A stretch of DNA of 64,000 bases, taken from positions 94,765 to 158,764 of the forward strand of contig FN648707.1 of the NCBI GenBank assembly GCA_000310025.1. The letters are read 5' to 3'. A program made the translations under genes and the position numbers. Each line of letters starts with the position of its first letter. Position 1 is the stretch's first letter. The notes beneath the pieces were generated by a model. It saw nothing but the letters and a program-made list of their open reading frames with translations, ran no database searches and was not told where the DNA came from. The stretch is from Ectocarpus siliculosus (taxonomy: Eukaryota; Sar; Phaeophyceae; Ectocarpales; Ectocarpaceae). Of the stretch, positions 1 to 11,400 are shown piece by piece.

Positions 1-17
1 CCCCCCCCCCCCCCCCC
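1..17. repeat. Poly-C run at window start
   Basis: Seventeen consecutive C residues open the window, inside the intron upstream of the translocator exon. Together with the G run at 582-603 it marks a stretch that is probably hard to assemble. Confidence 0.8.
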
Positions 18-148
18 TCCGGCATGCGTACCCACCTTGAAATCGAAAAACGCTCAGAAAGAGATTACGCGGCCCGACTGTTGGATCCCCCTAATATAAT
101 GCCACCCCCGTCCTCTCGCGTGCCCCTCCCGAAATCGCTAACGTTCAG

Positions 149-378
149 ACGAGGTGGCGTTCCGGTGCCTGGGAGTCGTGCACCCCGTGACCCACGCGGT
201 GGGCAACACGTTCAAGCGCGTGTTCCTGATCGCGACGTCGATCATCGTGTTCAAGTCCAAGCTCACCCCGCTCGCGGCGGTGGGTTCCTTCATGGCCATC
301 GCTGGCGTGCTGCTGTACAGCCTCACCAAGGAGTGGTGCGCCAAGCAGGAGGCGATCAAGGCCCAGTCCCACAAGTAG
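149..378 (+). CDS. Triose-phosphate/phosphate translocator family, last exon (5' part outside window)
   Basis: This is the final coding exon of a drug/metabolite-transporter-superfamily sugar-phosphate antiporter, the kind that exchanges triose phosphate or related sugars for phosphate across plastid envelope membranes. The exon begins after a TTCAG acceptor ending at 148 and closes at TAG 376-378. The readable C-terminus of about 75 residues carries the family signature PVTHAVGNTFKRV, then a hydrophobic helix (FLIATSIIVFKSKLTPLAAV), then the last membrane helix with GVLLYSLTKEW, and a short polar tail ending QSHK. This matches the last two helices of plant TPT/PPT/GPT proteins (established family knowledge). 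Substrate and membrane cannot be told from one exon. The preceding bases 18-148 are intron; the upstream exons lie left of the window. It converges with the COQ5-like gene on the other strand. Confidence 0.85.
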
Positions 379-581
379 ATGGAACGCGCAATAAGGGAGG
401 GAAGGGCCGTTTAGGGGGCAGAGATAGCTCAGTATGTGTTTGCTTGCGGAGAGAGGGATAACACCCCCCCCCCAGTCCCCGCCCCTGTCCCAGTGGATGG
501 GTGGTCGGTCTCGTCCTCTCGAGTTGAATGCAAGTTTTTGGTAGAAAAATGTGCTCTTCTTTTCTCATGTGCTGGGCGCGC

Positions 582-603
582 GGGGGGGGGGGGGGGGGGG
601 GGG
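582..603. repeat. 22-base G homopolymer, possible assembly junction
   Basis: Twenty-two consecutive G residues at 582-603 are followed at once by sequence that reads, on the minus strand, as the start of exon 3 of the COQ5-like gene. The rest of that gene is absent on the other side of the run. A C-rich run at about 462-472 lies in the same gap between the two convergent genes. The stretch 379-581 holds no recognisable coding sequence and is probably 3' flank of the translocator gene. Confidence 0.7.
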
Positions 604-1533
604 ACAACCTCAACACCCTCAAGGCGACCTTCGCTGCCCTGCACACGGAAAACATTTTTATCTTATGGCCAGCATTGCCACTATGCCCGTACGGATCCTA
701 GAGGTAGGTGATAGTGGCCATCCGCACCACGCAGGTCGTATGGGATACATGAGATACATGAGAGATGGCAAGCAGAACCGTTCAACACGGCCTGCCCGAA
801 GCGGCAATGACAAACACGCGGCAGTAAAACACGTGACACCAGCGCGATTAACTCGTGTGCGCACGCATGACCGGCCAGAAAAGTACCGGCTTTCACCTGA
901 AGGCAATGTCTCCTGTTCCCCCGGCCACGTCCAGCACCTTCGGAGCCGGCGAACCCGCTTCGAAACCCGGCGAAATTCGCAGCATGTCCACAAACTCATC
1001 CTTCCATATTCGGTGCATCCCTGAGGTTCCAACAACGTCGGGGGTAAAACATGTGGACACCACGCGTTTCAGTAGTCCGCTAAGCTGGCTAGAATCAACG
1101 CGGGGGGACCTGCAGCTTCGGCGTGCGGGAAGGAAGGATGTCACGGCGGCTGTTGCTCGCAGACTTGGTGGTTCTCGGCACGTGCTTGGATAGTCGTGAC
1201 CAACGTAACTTTACAACGGCTGGATGTGCTCTACTGCAGTCCGCCGTACATACAACGCCAACCCTGCGAAATATGCGGCAGCTGTACCAAAACGAGCGAC
1301 GTGGGGCGTGCACTCTCACCTGCGCTCATGAGGTCGTTCATGACGTCGTAGTTGTGGGCCACGCTCGTGAAGACGCTTTTAACCATGCCCTTCTTTTTTT
1401 CCGAGGGAACCTGTTCAACAAGCGGGGGAAGCGCATGGTGCGGACAGGGAAGCACCGATTCGGCAACTGGGAGTTTGCGGCTGCCGGGCTGGGGGGAATA
1501 TCTCGCAGTCCATGATATTTTCAACACATGCAT
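604..1533 (-). pseudogene. COQ5: COQ5/UbiE-type C-methyltransferase, 5' part only (truncated)
   Basis: The product belongs to the mitochondrial SAM-dependent methyltransferases that C-methylate the 2-methoxy-6-polyprenyl-benzoquinol intermediate of ubiquinone synthesis. Exon 1 (1533-1320) has a variable, basic N-terminus fitting a transit peptide and then the signatures VPSEKKKGMVKSVF, VAHNYDVMNDLMSAG. Exon 2 (1020-897) continues in frame (phase 1) with [13 protein letters not shown] and the SAM-binding motif [16 protein letters not shown]. Donors CAG|GTGAGA and CAG|GTGAAA and acceptor CTCAG are canonical. A third acceptor, TGTGCAG, ends at 639 and a possible exon 3 (638-604) runs straight into the G homopolymer. 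The remaining 150 or more residues (motifs II, III and C-terminus) are not found in 379-603. The start at 1533 is tentative; an upstream exon is possible. The gene is either broken by misassembly or a true 3'-truncated pseudogene. It diverges from the large gene at 2469. Confidence 0.8.
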
Positions 1534-2468
1534 GCAACCTGTTCAGAGTAGCGAATACAACAGCTCCAAATAAGCGAGTGCCCCGTGTTCGCTCGTCAGG
1601 TAGACAGCAGCAGTCTGAGCGCCGGATGTAGGGGATGGGCGACACGGGGTTGGTATCAGGAGTAAGGGTCCTCCCGCTGTTCCATTTAATCAGATGTCGC
1701 TTGGCAGGCCACAGTTTCTACCAATGCACACCAACCGGCCTTTTACACGAGACTAAAAAATGTTTCGGATACTGTATGCATAGTCTACACGTAATGGAGC
1801 GCCAAGCGCATGTTGCTTGCATTTGCATTTTGGGCAAAAGATCCCCGCAATGGCTACTGTTTAGGAGAGTTCAAGGCATCTACACAGATACCTCCTCAAT
1901 GGTATCAAGCCAAAGGCGAGGGGCCGGTTGACGTGTTGGGTAGGTGGTACATACTCGCTGCAACCAGCACGCTGTAACCAGCATGCCACCACCTACAGCA
2001 GTACATGCGTGCAATGCCGCAAGAGGCGGTGGAGGCACCTCTCCTACGGCAGTACAGCAGACCAATTTCAAAGCTTGGTTGCTCCATAACCAAGATTGTG
2101 CGAACACCAACAGCGGTGGCATACAGGAAGCATGTCGTCGAGGGGTTGCCGAATAGACATCTCGGGCTCTCTTTCGCATCCCATTGGTTGTGGAACAATC
2201 GAGCTTGGAAATTCGTTCCATGAGGGGTGCCATCTCTCCGCTTCTCGGACAGACAGCGGAGACCTACAGTACTGTAGGTATGTATCGCCTTCCTCTGGCC
2301 TCAGATCTCACGTCTCACCTGCTGGAACCCAAAGTGGGTGTCATCTACATCTACAGGAGTGTGGGCTGCTTCGGCGGACGCTGGAGCAGACGGCTTCGAG
2401 GCGGAGGTCAACCTGGGACGGCAAGGGAATGACACGTGTCAACGGGGCATGGAAGAAGGGGTGCATCT
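1534..2468. other. Intergenic region between divergent genes, containing a MITE
   Basis: No coding exon is supported here. It separates the 5' end of the COQ5-like gene (-) from the first exon of the large gene (+), so any promoters for both would lie here; none is recognisable by eye. It holds the degenerate inverted-repeat element at about 2016-2249 and TACAGCAGTA motifs near 1995 and 2050. Confidence 0.5.
2016..2249 (-). mobile_element. MITE, diverged copy of the 33856-34077 element
   Basis: Internal sequence matches the reverse complement of the element at 33856-34077: GTGCGAACACCAAC at about 2098, TCGTCGAGGGG near 2134, TGGTTGTGGAACAAT near 2186, and the terminal block GGGGTGCCATCTCTCCG at 2224-2240. 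The opposite end (CCGCAAGAGGCGGTGGAGGC, from 2017) is a poor match to the expected inverted repeat, so this copy is older. There is no coding capacity. Boundaries are approximate. Confidence 0.6.
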
Positions 2469-5400
2469 ATGGAGGAGACTGCTGCCCAGCTTGCTGCTGC
2501 AACCGCCTGGCGGCGAGAGCTGTTGGTGCGTCACCTACAACTACCTGCAACAGTTGTCGAGATTCAGCATCGCTCCACAACGTACCTGCAACGTTGGTTG
2601 CGACATCTCCTTGCAGAAAGTCGGGATATCCTCATGCACGCCAGTCCCAAGGAGTTCATCGTCAATAGCAGCAGTGGCTTTGCAGGTACTTCAGGGATGG
2701 AGAGTTCCCCACGCAGCCTGCCGCGCAGAGGGTGCAAGCGTGCAAGCATCTCGTGGGGGCACCGCGGATCGAGTGGGGCATCAAAACTGGTTTGGTTCTC
2801 GTCACGTTTCGTATCGGGGAAAACATGAAATTCGACCGCGCCCACCGGAGGAGAGCAGGAGGGTTGACAAGCGAGAGAGCGAGAAACATGCACACGCAAC
2901 CCACCTTGACCGCAGCGTGGTCGGCCAATGCAACAACGGCCTTTAAAATAGAGACATGGCGAAACGGAAGCAACGTTATAACAACGGCTTGCGGGCTCGA
3001 ACGAAGCATCTTCCTGCGCTGTCACCGTCTCGTGGGCATGACCGACCAAAAAACTCTCCGCAGCAGCAACCCCGGCAACCACCGCCGAGGGCCGCAGCTT
3101 ACGTGGCCAATCTCAAGGATGAGGCCCTCTACCTGGCGTCGACCTTGTGCGCTAGGCTCTCGGATCCGGTGAAAGGCGGAGATGGGCGCGGCCTGCTCTC
3201 ACGTGCGCTCGCCAGGGGAGAGCTTGACCAGTTTTTGGTGGCCTTCTTCAGCGACCCGGCAAATCTCTCATTCGCGAGAGAAAAGGTGTGTGCGCAAGTA
3301 TATGATTTGCGTGCTGTGTTGTCCTTCAGCGACACCACGCATGCTAGCGGCGAGAGCCCTTTTTCGGCAGAGCAGTTGCACTGCTTAGCGGTAGACATGA
3401 ACCTGATGCTGCCTTCAGAAGGCACGGCAGAGAAGCGCGCACGTGTGCGGCATCAGTGGTGCACACCTTCAACGTGATTCTCACAGCACATATTTGTATG
3501 ACAATAGATCACTGCCACGAATTCTTACATACAGCGGTAGTCGGAAGTCTCTGCTTTCGAAATACCGGTACTTCTCCTTCTTCTTCTGTCGACAGCAGCG
3601 TACATTGCGACCAAGACCAATATCGGCCCCCAAGCCCTGGTGGTCTTGCACGTATTCATTGAGGCCTCATGCGGTGTCATCCTCGTTCTTTGATGAAAAA
3701 CCTATTGGTATGTATGATGTTGTTGCAGCAATGCGGTCCGCAAGACAACTACACAAGCACAACCCACATACGTATGCTGGGCTGTCGAACAGGTTGAAGC
3801 ACGAAGGATCAAGATCGGACAGATTTCCGCCGAGAGATTGGCGCTCCTGAAAATTGACGGGAGAATGGGCCAGCAGAAAGCTGGGGCGTCGGGCTCGGAG
3901 GAAAAATATGACTTCGTTGACTTGAGTTCGTGTTCGACATGCTCCTCAAGTTTTCATCCAGAGTTTTGCCACGGTTCGAATACCCACGGTTCTATGGAAA
4001 GCAGAAGGTGAGTATCGGTCAATGCTGTCTATCGAGCTCATTCGTTGGAACATTGACTGAATCGTAGACCATACCCGCGACTCGACCTCACCGTCATGCA
4101 TTTCCTTTTATTTTATCGACGCTGTCTCACCCCAATTTTGCAATGGTTTGCCATTGATTTTTTTCTGCGGAAGGTTTGGCCCGCTCCTAGCCGATTCGGC
4201 TGGCATTTTCAATTTTCTGCCCGCCCGAGATAGGGCGACTACAGCAGTTTGGCCCGTTCAAGGTGACGATAGCCATGGAAACGACGTTGCACAAGCCCAC
4301 CACCAAAGCTATCAGAGCGGCCATCTGCACCAGCAGCAGAATGAGGTAGAGTCTGTGCGGTCTTATGGCTCTTTGAGCACCGACCACACCGACCACAGAG
4401 GATCTGATGACGATGAAGGGTCGAGTTGTTGTTCCACAACAACTAGTCTCGGGCATGGATCCGCCATGATGGACAAAAACGAGAGGAGGAACGAACAGAG
4501 GAAACGACAAGGAGACGGACGACGTTACCGTCACGGAAGCAGTTACGCCAGCGACAATACACCCGTACCTACTGCCGAGAACATCCACTTTGAGGGACAC
4601 CTGTTGCACCGCATTTGTGAGGTCACAGGAAAGTTTCCGGGCGGAGGTAGCACCGACAACGGTTCAGAAGGGGAAAGGTCAGAAGAATCACTGCTTGAAG
4701 ATTCTGGGGAGCACCAACTAGCCCGGCTTCGCCGCAACCCTAAAGTCAAGGAAGTAATTTCTAGGCTCAAGTCTCTGTCCACCTCGCTGATCGCCATGTC
4801 GGGTCGAGGGATGGCCTCGGGCTCGTCAACTGGGGATGAGGGGGTCGAATATGCCGTGAGAGGAAGTAGGGCCAACACTCTTTGGCTTGCGCAGCAGGAA
4901 TACCTTCGGCTGTTTGAGGAGATGCTGGCAGAGTTGCTCCGACTACAGCGCGAGAAGGCCAAGGTATTTTCGGCGACTTCAAAGGAGTCTATCAACCTGA
5001 ACTCTCGGCTGGAAAAGTTGTTGCAGACGAAGTAGAAAGGACGAATTCGTCGAGTTGGATAAGGCAAGCAGGTTCTCTGGTGAGGCAGGCAGGTTCTCTG
5101 TGTCGTTGGATGAGACTCTTGGTGGCTGATTGCTACTTGCGTCTGCGCGTATTGACTCTAGGCGTTTCGAGCGGAGAAACTGTCGCTGCAGAGGGAGCTG
5201 GCACGCGCACATAAGTCGGAGGCTGCCTTAAAGGACGAGGCCGGGGTGCATTCCATACAGCTCGAGGCGCTGCTGGCGGTGAAGAAAGCCTTGGATACGG
5301 AGGTATTGCACTATGGCGGAATAGGAGGCCCCGGCTGAAGAGAGCGGTTTTCGTAAGGAGTTGATCTTGGTGCCACTCGATGCACGAGATGGTACTTGCA

Positions 5401-8400
5401 GTTTTTGCCGGCTGCGCTGTGCGTTGACCGTTGATACTCTGCTCGCGAGGTGAGGAACTGAGCTATATCCTTGTCCCAATTCTGTCTTGATGGCAAATTT
5501 ACTCTTCCCCGATGATCAGGAAGTGCCCAGCATTTGATCCCATCCACATTTGTTTTGGCCATCCTGCGTCACCCGGTTACTATATTTCTTGAAGGTTGCC
5601 ACTCAGGAGGTTCAGCTGACCAGTCTTTCTGCAGAAGTGGAAACCCACGCGAGGATGGAAAACGTCATGAGACGGGAGCACTTCGCCGCCGAGCACAAGA
5701 AAGCCGAGTTTTTGAACGAGATGAAGGTGAAGGCGGTGAATACGCACCGTCGGGTGGACTCACGCACCGGCAACGTACGGTCTCGTACGAAACACCGGAT
5801 GACATGATGCTGAAGAGTCCTTGATTGCCCACAGAGATGAAGGATTGGCATACCCCAAGGCTGTCTAGAAACAGAGTCAAGCAGATGTGATATTTTCGAC
5901 TTTCTTGAACTTTTCGCCTTTTGGTTGGGGTAAGCCACAATGTGGCAAGCAGGCCGAGTCTACCGACGATGCCAATGCACACTCCACCATGATAGGCCTT
6001 CGTGCTTTTGTTTTTGGTCCGCTTGCGGCAGCAAGAAGAACAGGCACTTCGTACGCGCTTCAAGGAGGTGGAAGTGGAGGCGACGAGGTCCGAGATGGGC
6101 GTGCGGTCCATGGAGCACCTCGTGGCCAAGGTCGAAAGGGCGGCGGCGATAAACAGACAGATTTACAGGGTGGACGAAACGTGAGGATACTCAAAAAGGG
6201 ACGTGTTCATCTATGCCATTGTTTTCGCCGCTTGTTGTCGAGATTGGTGAACAGGCATACATTGACTTGGGCAAGGGTGGGGTGGGGGACTTGAGATGCA
6301 TCAAGTGGCAACCGATCCTCGTGCACTAGCGCTGTGACCCCTTAGAACAAGCCCAAAGACTGCCCCTTCGCTACCCCCCGACGTCACCCTACATAGAAAA
6401 TATAAACTGATCAAGGAGTCCAGCGAGAGTTTTTGCCAGACAATGGTCAACGACGACGGCCTGTGGGACTACCAAGACGGGCTCACAAGAAACGTCTCCA
6501 GGTGAATGACTGATGCCGTTGTCGTTTGTTTGTCGACGTATGCACAGACAATTCCTTTGGCCAATGCCCCCGGCGCACCCCCTAGAAGCAGCAGCCTCCA
6601 GCAACGTTTGTTGCTGCCTTTGCAGCAGTGCTACTATACTTCCAAAACAACATTATGTGTTCTTGTATTCTCCCTTCATTTTCTTCTTGGGCTTGACCGT
6701 GATCACTTCTCGTGTGCGGTTCCCAAGCGAGCGAGCGGGTACCACAATCGTTATTGGCCAGCGTTTCGCGTATGTACCAAACTCATGCAAGATTAGTTTG
6801 AGATCTGGTTGTTCTCCAGCCGAGCGTACATAGCTCAACTCACCAAACCGTGGAAAATGACATCTCATTCGGGCCCGCACAGGGTACTTGGGTCTTTCGA
6901 AAGGAGAGCACGACGACGCAGCTGTGCAGACGGGGTTGCGGAGAAAACTATGCCACCTTGTGAGGCACCAGCTCTTCATTGCATGATTGACATAGTTCCT
7001 CATCGTTTCCTACGCACGCCGACTGCCTGCAGGAATATGCTACAGCGAATACGATGGCAAGCGCTTCGGCGATTCGCGTCGTGTCCATCTTGTCACGGGC
7101 TCGGCCCTTTCACCACTGTGGTGAAGGGAGAGAAAAAGAGCAGGAAGCTGGCGGCCTGCAAGGACCGGGCACAGGTACGAGGAGCTGAATAGCGTCTGTC
7201 GTAGACGGGTTGGGGCTTTCGCTCTACTATTCAGCGTCGATACGCCAATCCCCTTCTTTACGGGCATCGCTTGCGAGCGCAACCTCAGTCCCAGCCCGCC
7301 AGGAGCTAGGCCGTTGGAGGTGCCAGACGTCTTTCGTGCACATCTGTCTATCCCGGAGTCTAGCAACGCACCTCTTCATATCATTCTCGTGCCCGTTGTA
7401 CCGTCGTATTCGAAATGCGACCTGCCACCACTGACCCCAACAGGTGTCGTTTACGGTAGTGCGACCCTGGCATATTCCGAAAGAACGTGTCATAGATTGT
7501 GAAGGGGATGGTTTCGAGCCAACTTATTCTGCTGGTAGGACAACTTGGTCGTGTTTTCGATGATATGCGTTGCCGTTTTGGTTCGTCCGAGTCCAGGAAG
7601 CCACGAGCCCATGCATACTTCCTGGGCTGCTTTTCCCGTAGCCATAAGTTTTGGGAACAGAGGCCTGCGTACGTATTCCCGAGCCTGAGAGATCGGGCTT
7701 ACAGAGAATAGAAACGGTAACGAAAAAGCATAACGACGTATTCGCAGGAGGACCCCACGTTGATGCATCAGGAGAGGAACAACAAGAAGAAGAGAGGCAA
7801 CCTTGACAGGAACTGGGCCATGCCAAACGTGCTCGTTGAATTCATGTGCCACCTGCCTAAGACTGCGGTGGCTCTTCCGATAAAGCCTCTTCGATGGCTC
7901 ACCAGGCAAGAAAAAAGTACTAGGAACAGACGCGTGCGGCAGGGAAGGGGGACACGTCTTTCACTTCATTTCGTAAGAGCTTGACGACTTACTACGGCCG
8001 CACCGACTGCTTGACTTAGCAACCAATTATGATATGCGAAGGCGATGTGTCCTGGATGCGGGAGGATTCGTGTTTCCTTCTGTCGGTTTTCGTTTTAAGC
8101 ATTCTTGTATGCCGCAACTGATTTTTCGTGTGGACATTCATTTCTGTTCATAAACAGCTGTTTTCGCAAGGTTCTAGCGCCGCCCTGGATATCGTGTCTA
8201 TCTGTGAAATGCATGCCTGGACGTCTGCCCTACGTCTGCAGAGAGATCTGGCTGATCCTGGACGAGAGAGAGCGCATCGATACCATCGACGAGCAAGAAG
8301 GGCAGCCAACACAAAATATGGTATGAATAGTACCGTCGTAAATCGACCCGAATTCCACCGCGGCATGTACAGCAGGGGACTTGTAACGTGTACTCTAACG

Positions 8401-11400
8401 CCGGATCGTGGATCCTCAGTAGAGAAGGCACATCCGCACTTGAGGGAGATTGCGCTACAGTCGCGGTGGACACAGGTGGTGGCGTATTCGAGTTATAGCC
8501 CCATCCGTGGCCGCCGCTCGCACAATCTCCCGGTCGCGCCATCTCTACAGAGGATCTACGACTCGGTGTTCGTGTACACACTAAAGTCCCTTGCGGTACA
8601 TGCCGCCAAAGGGTTCGGGTCCATTATGATAATATCTAGCGTTCAGCGGTCGAGATCAAGAGAAGACAGGTGGGGGCTATCAAAAGAATAACCATTGGAA
8701 CGAAATCGCTTGTGTATGAAGCACAGGAAACCCCCCGTATGGTTACCATGCATGCAGCCAGACAAATGCCTACGGCATAAATACGCAGGCGCTACGCTTT
8801 CTTTCTCCAGTATCGCCCGGCAAATTTTCTTGCGTGGTTCCATCATAGCCCATGGCGCAAGTCGACATGGACGCGCAACGTGTTCGGCTTCACCTTCGTG
8901 GTTCGCGCCATCTTCGTTGTTTCACCAGGCTCAAGCTAGGACAAATCTCGAAACTCTAATGGTAACCCTCGTTTCGTCGGTTCACCGTCTATCGTGTCGC
9001 ACTACTGGCGGCAACCTCACGACGCCAGCTTACCCCAGGCTTCCACCCTACTGAAGCTCCTATTATAGATCATTCCGGGTCATCGTGCATTCCTAACGTG
9101 TACCCTCACCCAAGCCCTTAACTTTCTCCTGGCGCAGAACGACTTCATGGTGGAGCTGTTCCTCCGCCGGCATGGCCTTCGTCAGGACGCAGAGCTAAAG
9201 CTCTACATCTTCTTGGTCTCGGTATGTATGTGCTATAGTCTTTACACTAGATTAGTCTAGATGTTTGACTGCGGATGTAGGCGTTGCCTTCGCCAAGGTC
9301 ATGTTCCACACCGGATCGATGCTGCTTCAACAGTAAACGACCAGCCGTCTTGTCTAGGAAAAGTCCTACTCACTTCAGTAAACGAGCACCCGCTTGGATG
9401 AGGTCATTCTAAGCCACAAGGTGTTGTGTCGTCGACGCACAGAGCAGGTCCTTCCAGTCTTGGGCCTGTAGCCTCTCGCCGAGATCAACGGTATCGTGTA
9501 ACGGGCGTCCTGCCGAAGGCTGCTCAAAACCTAGCCTACAGCAGGGAAGGCGATGTTGGCCTGATCAAAATATCGGTGCACGCGCAAGCCGGAGATGCGC
9601 ACGCGCGCAATGTTCACCGTGTGTTGATTGGATATATTGACATGTTGCTGACAAACAGCTATACCAGCAAAACGTGATAGTTTCGATTTGTCCATTATCG
9701 TTTCTGAAGTCTCACGTGTTCGGCGTCGGAACGAACGGCGCGTCTGAAGGGGTATATATATTATTATCGTAGTGATATCGCCCCGCCGATTCGATGATGA
9801 TGTATTCTCCTGCTGATGGCTGAAAGGTCTTTTTCGATGACGCTCTCTCGTTCGCAGCTAAAGACGCACTACAAGAAGACAGCAACGGTGCACACCTTCG
9901 CTCGCCTTCTGGACCTCCTCAACGACAATAACAGCAGCAACAGTACCGTTGACGCCCATGGCTACACACACAGCGCGCCCGGTCATGATCACGACTCCAA
10001 AGGGAAGAACCTAAAGGTGCGCATTGAAGAACTACAGCAGTATGCGTGTGACCGCCTGGCTTCCTGTTTGGTGTGACCGCCCGTTCTCGCGCACGGATTC
10101 AGTTGAAAAGTTTCGCCCTGCAACATAGTACCGTCGTCTAGAGATTTATTTGGTTGCGCACCGTCAGTTTTATTTTCCCGTTCATTTTTCCGTCAGTGTC
10201 GACCGCATTGGCTCTCTGGCAAAGGAACCCTAACCCCACGGAACTACGTTTTGGAGGCAATCGTGGTGACTGGATGCTGTTCTCTGGATTGATTGGCAGG
10301 ACAAGCGGGAGCACTTCATACGGGAAGAGGAGCTGTTGGAGCAGGAAGTGCAACCGCACAAGACCCCGCTAGGCCCCGCCTACATTCCGGTTTTGCTATT
10401 CACCAGGTTGGCTTGTTGGGGCCGGGTAGGACTAGTAGTATGTCGTACTCTCTACTGTTGTTCCTGTTTTCCTGTTCAACGGCCGTGGGGTTATGGCAGC
10501 TTGGAGTTGGGCGTCACCAGGGATCTCGTCGTGAAAGTGGCAGACGGGTGCGCGATTCAAAGTGCGCCGGGAGAGAAAAGTGAAGGAAATCCTGTATGAC
10601 CTAGGCATGCACCGCTGATGTCTTATTATTGCAATGCCCTTCCATAGCATTTCTTGCTGCTCATGGGTTTATCCCTGTGGATTGGTAGTCGTCACGCCTG
10701 GTGTTGTTGTTGGCGTTGTTGTTGGTTGAATGTTGTCGTGCGACTCCTGCCCAATGCGTGATCCTGATTGTAGTTGTTCACTGCCCTGTTTCTTGCGGGG
10801 GCTTTGTTCGGTCGTGTGCTGCAATGGTGCAACGTGCGCATCATGTCTCCGCGGGCACGGCCCACGCCAAACTTCAACACTAACACTTCTTTCACAAGGC
10901 GGATTTTGCTCAAGAGGGCTAAGGTGGACTTTAAGGCTCTGCGCCTTGAGAGGATACGCCAGCGCTTTATGAGGTGACGAAGATCCTCAAAGATCGACGT
11001 TGATGATCGATAAAATGGCCCGTCTGCCGCACTTATCGTGGCAAGGCCATGAATTTGGAAATGCCGGAGAACATCAGATAATAACGGTGGGGTCGAGAAG
11101 AGAGCTTTTTTGCGTCCTCAACACCCTTGTCGGTGTTTGCCCTTGCTTTCTGCGGCGTTTTCTGTTCTCATCATCAGCATTTCCAGCGTTAGAACCTTGT
11201 TCACCCAAAGGGGAGAGGAGCTTGACTAGTCGCAAGCTGTACAATATTCAGTCGTGGAGGTTCGAAAAGCACGCGACTCATGGTCACCATTGACCCAATG
11301 ACCAGACAGAGGCACAAGAAAACAGCAGCGGGTACAACAGCAACAAACTGCTCTCCGAAATCACTGACCTTGGGTGTGTGGCATACCAAAATATCACATA

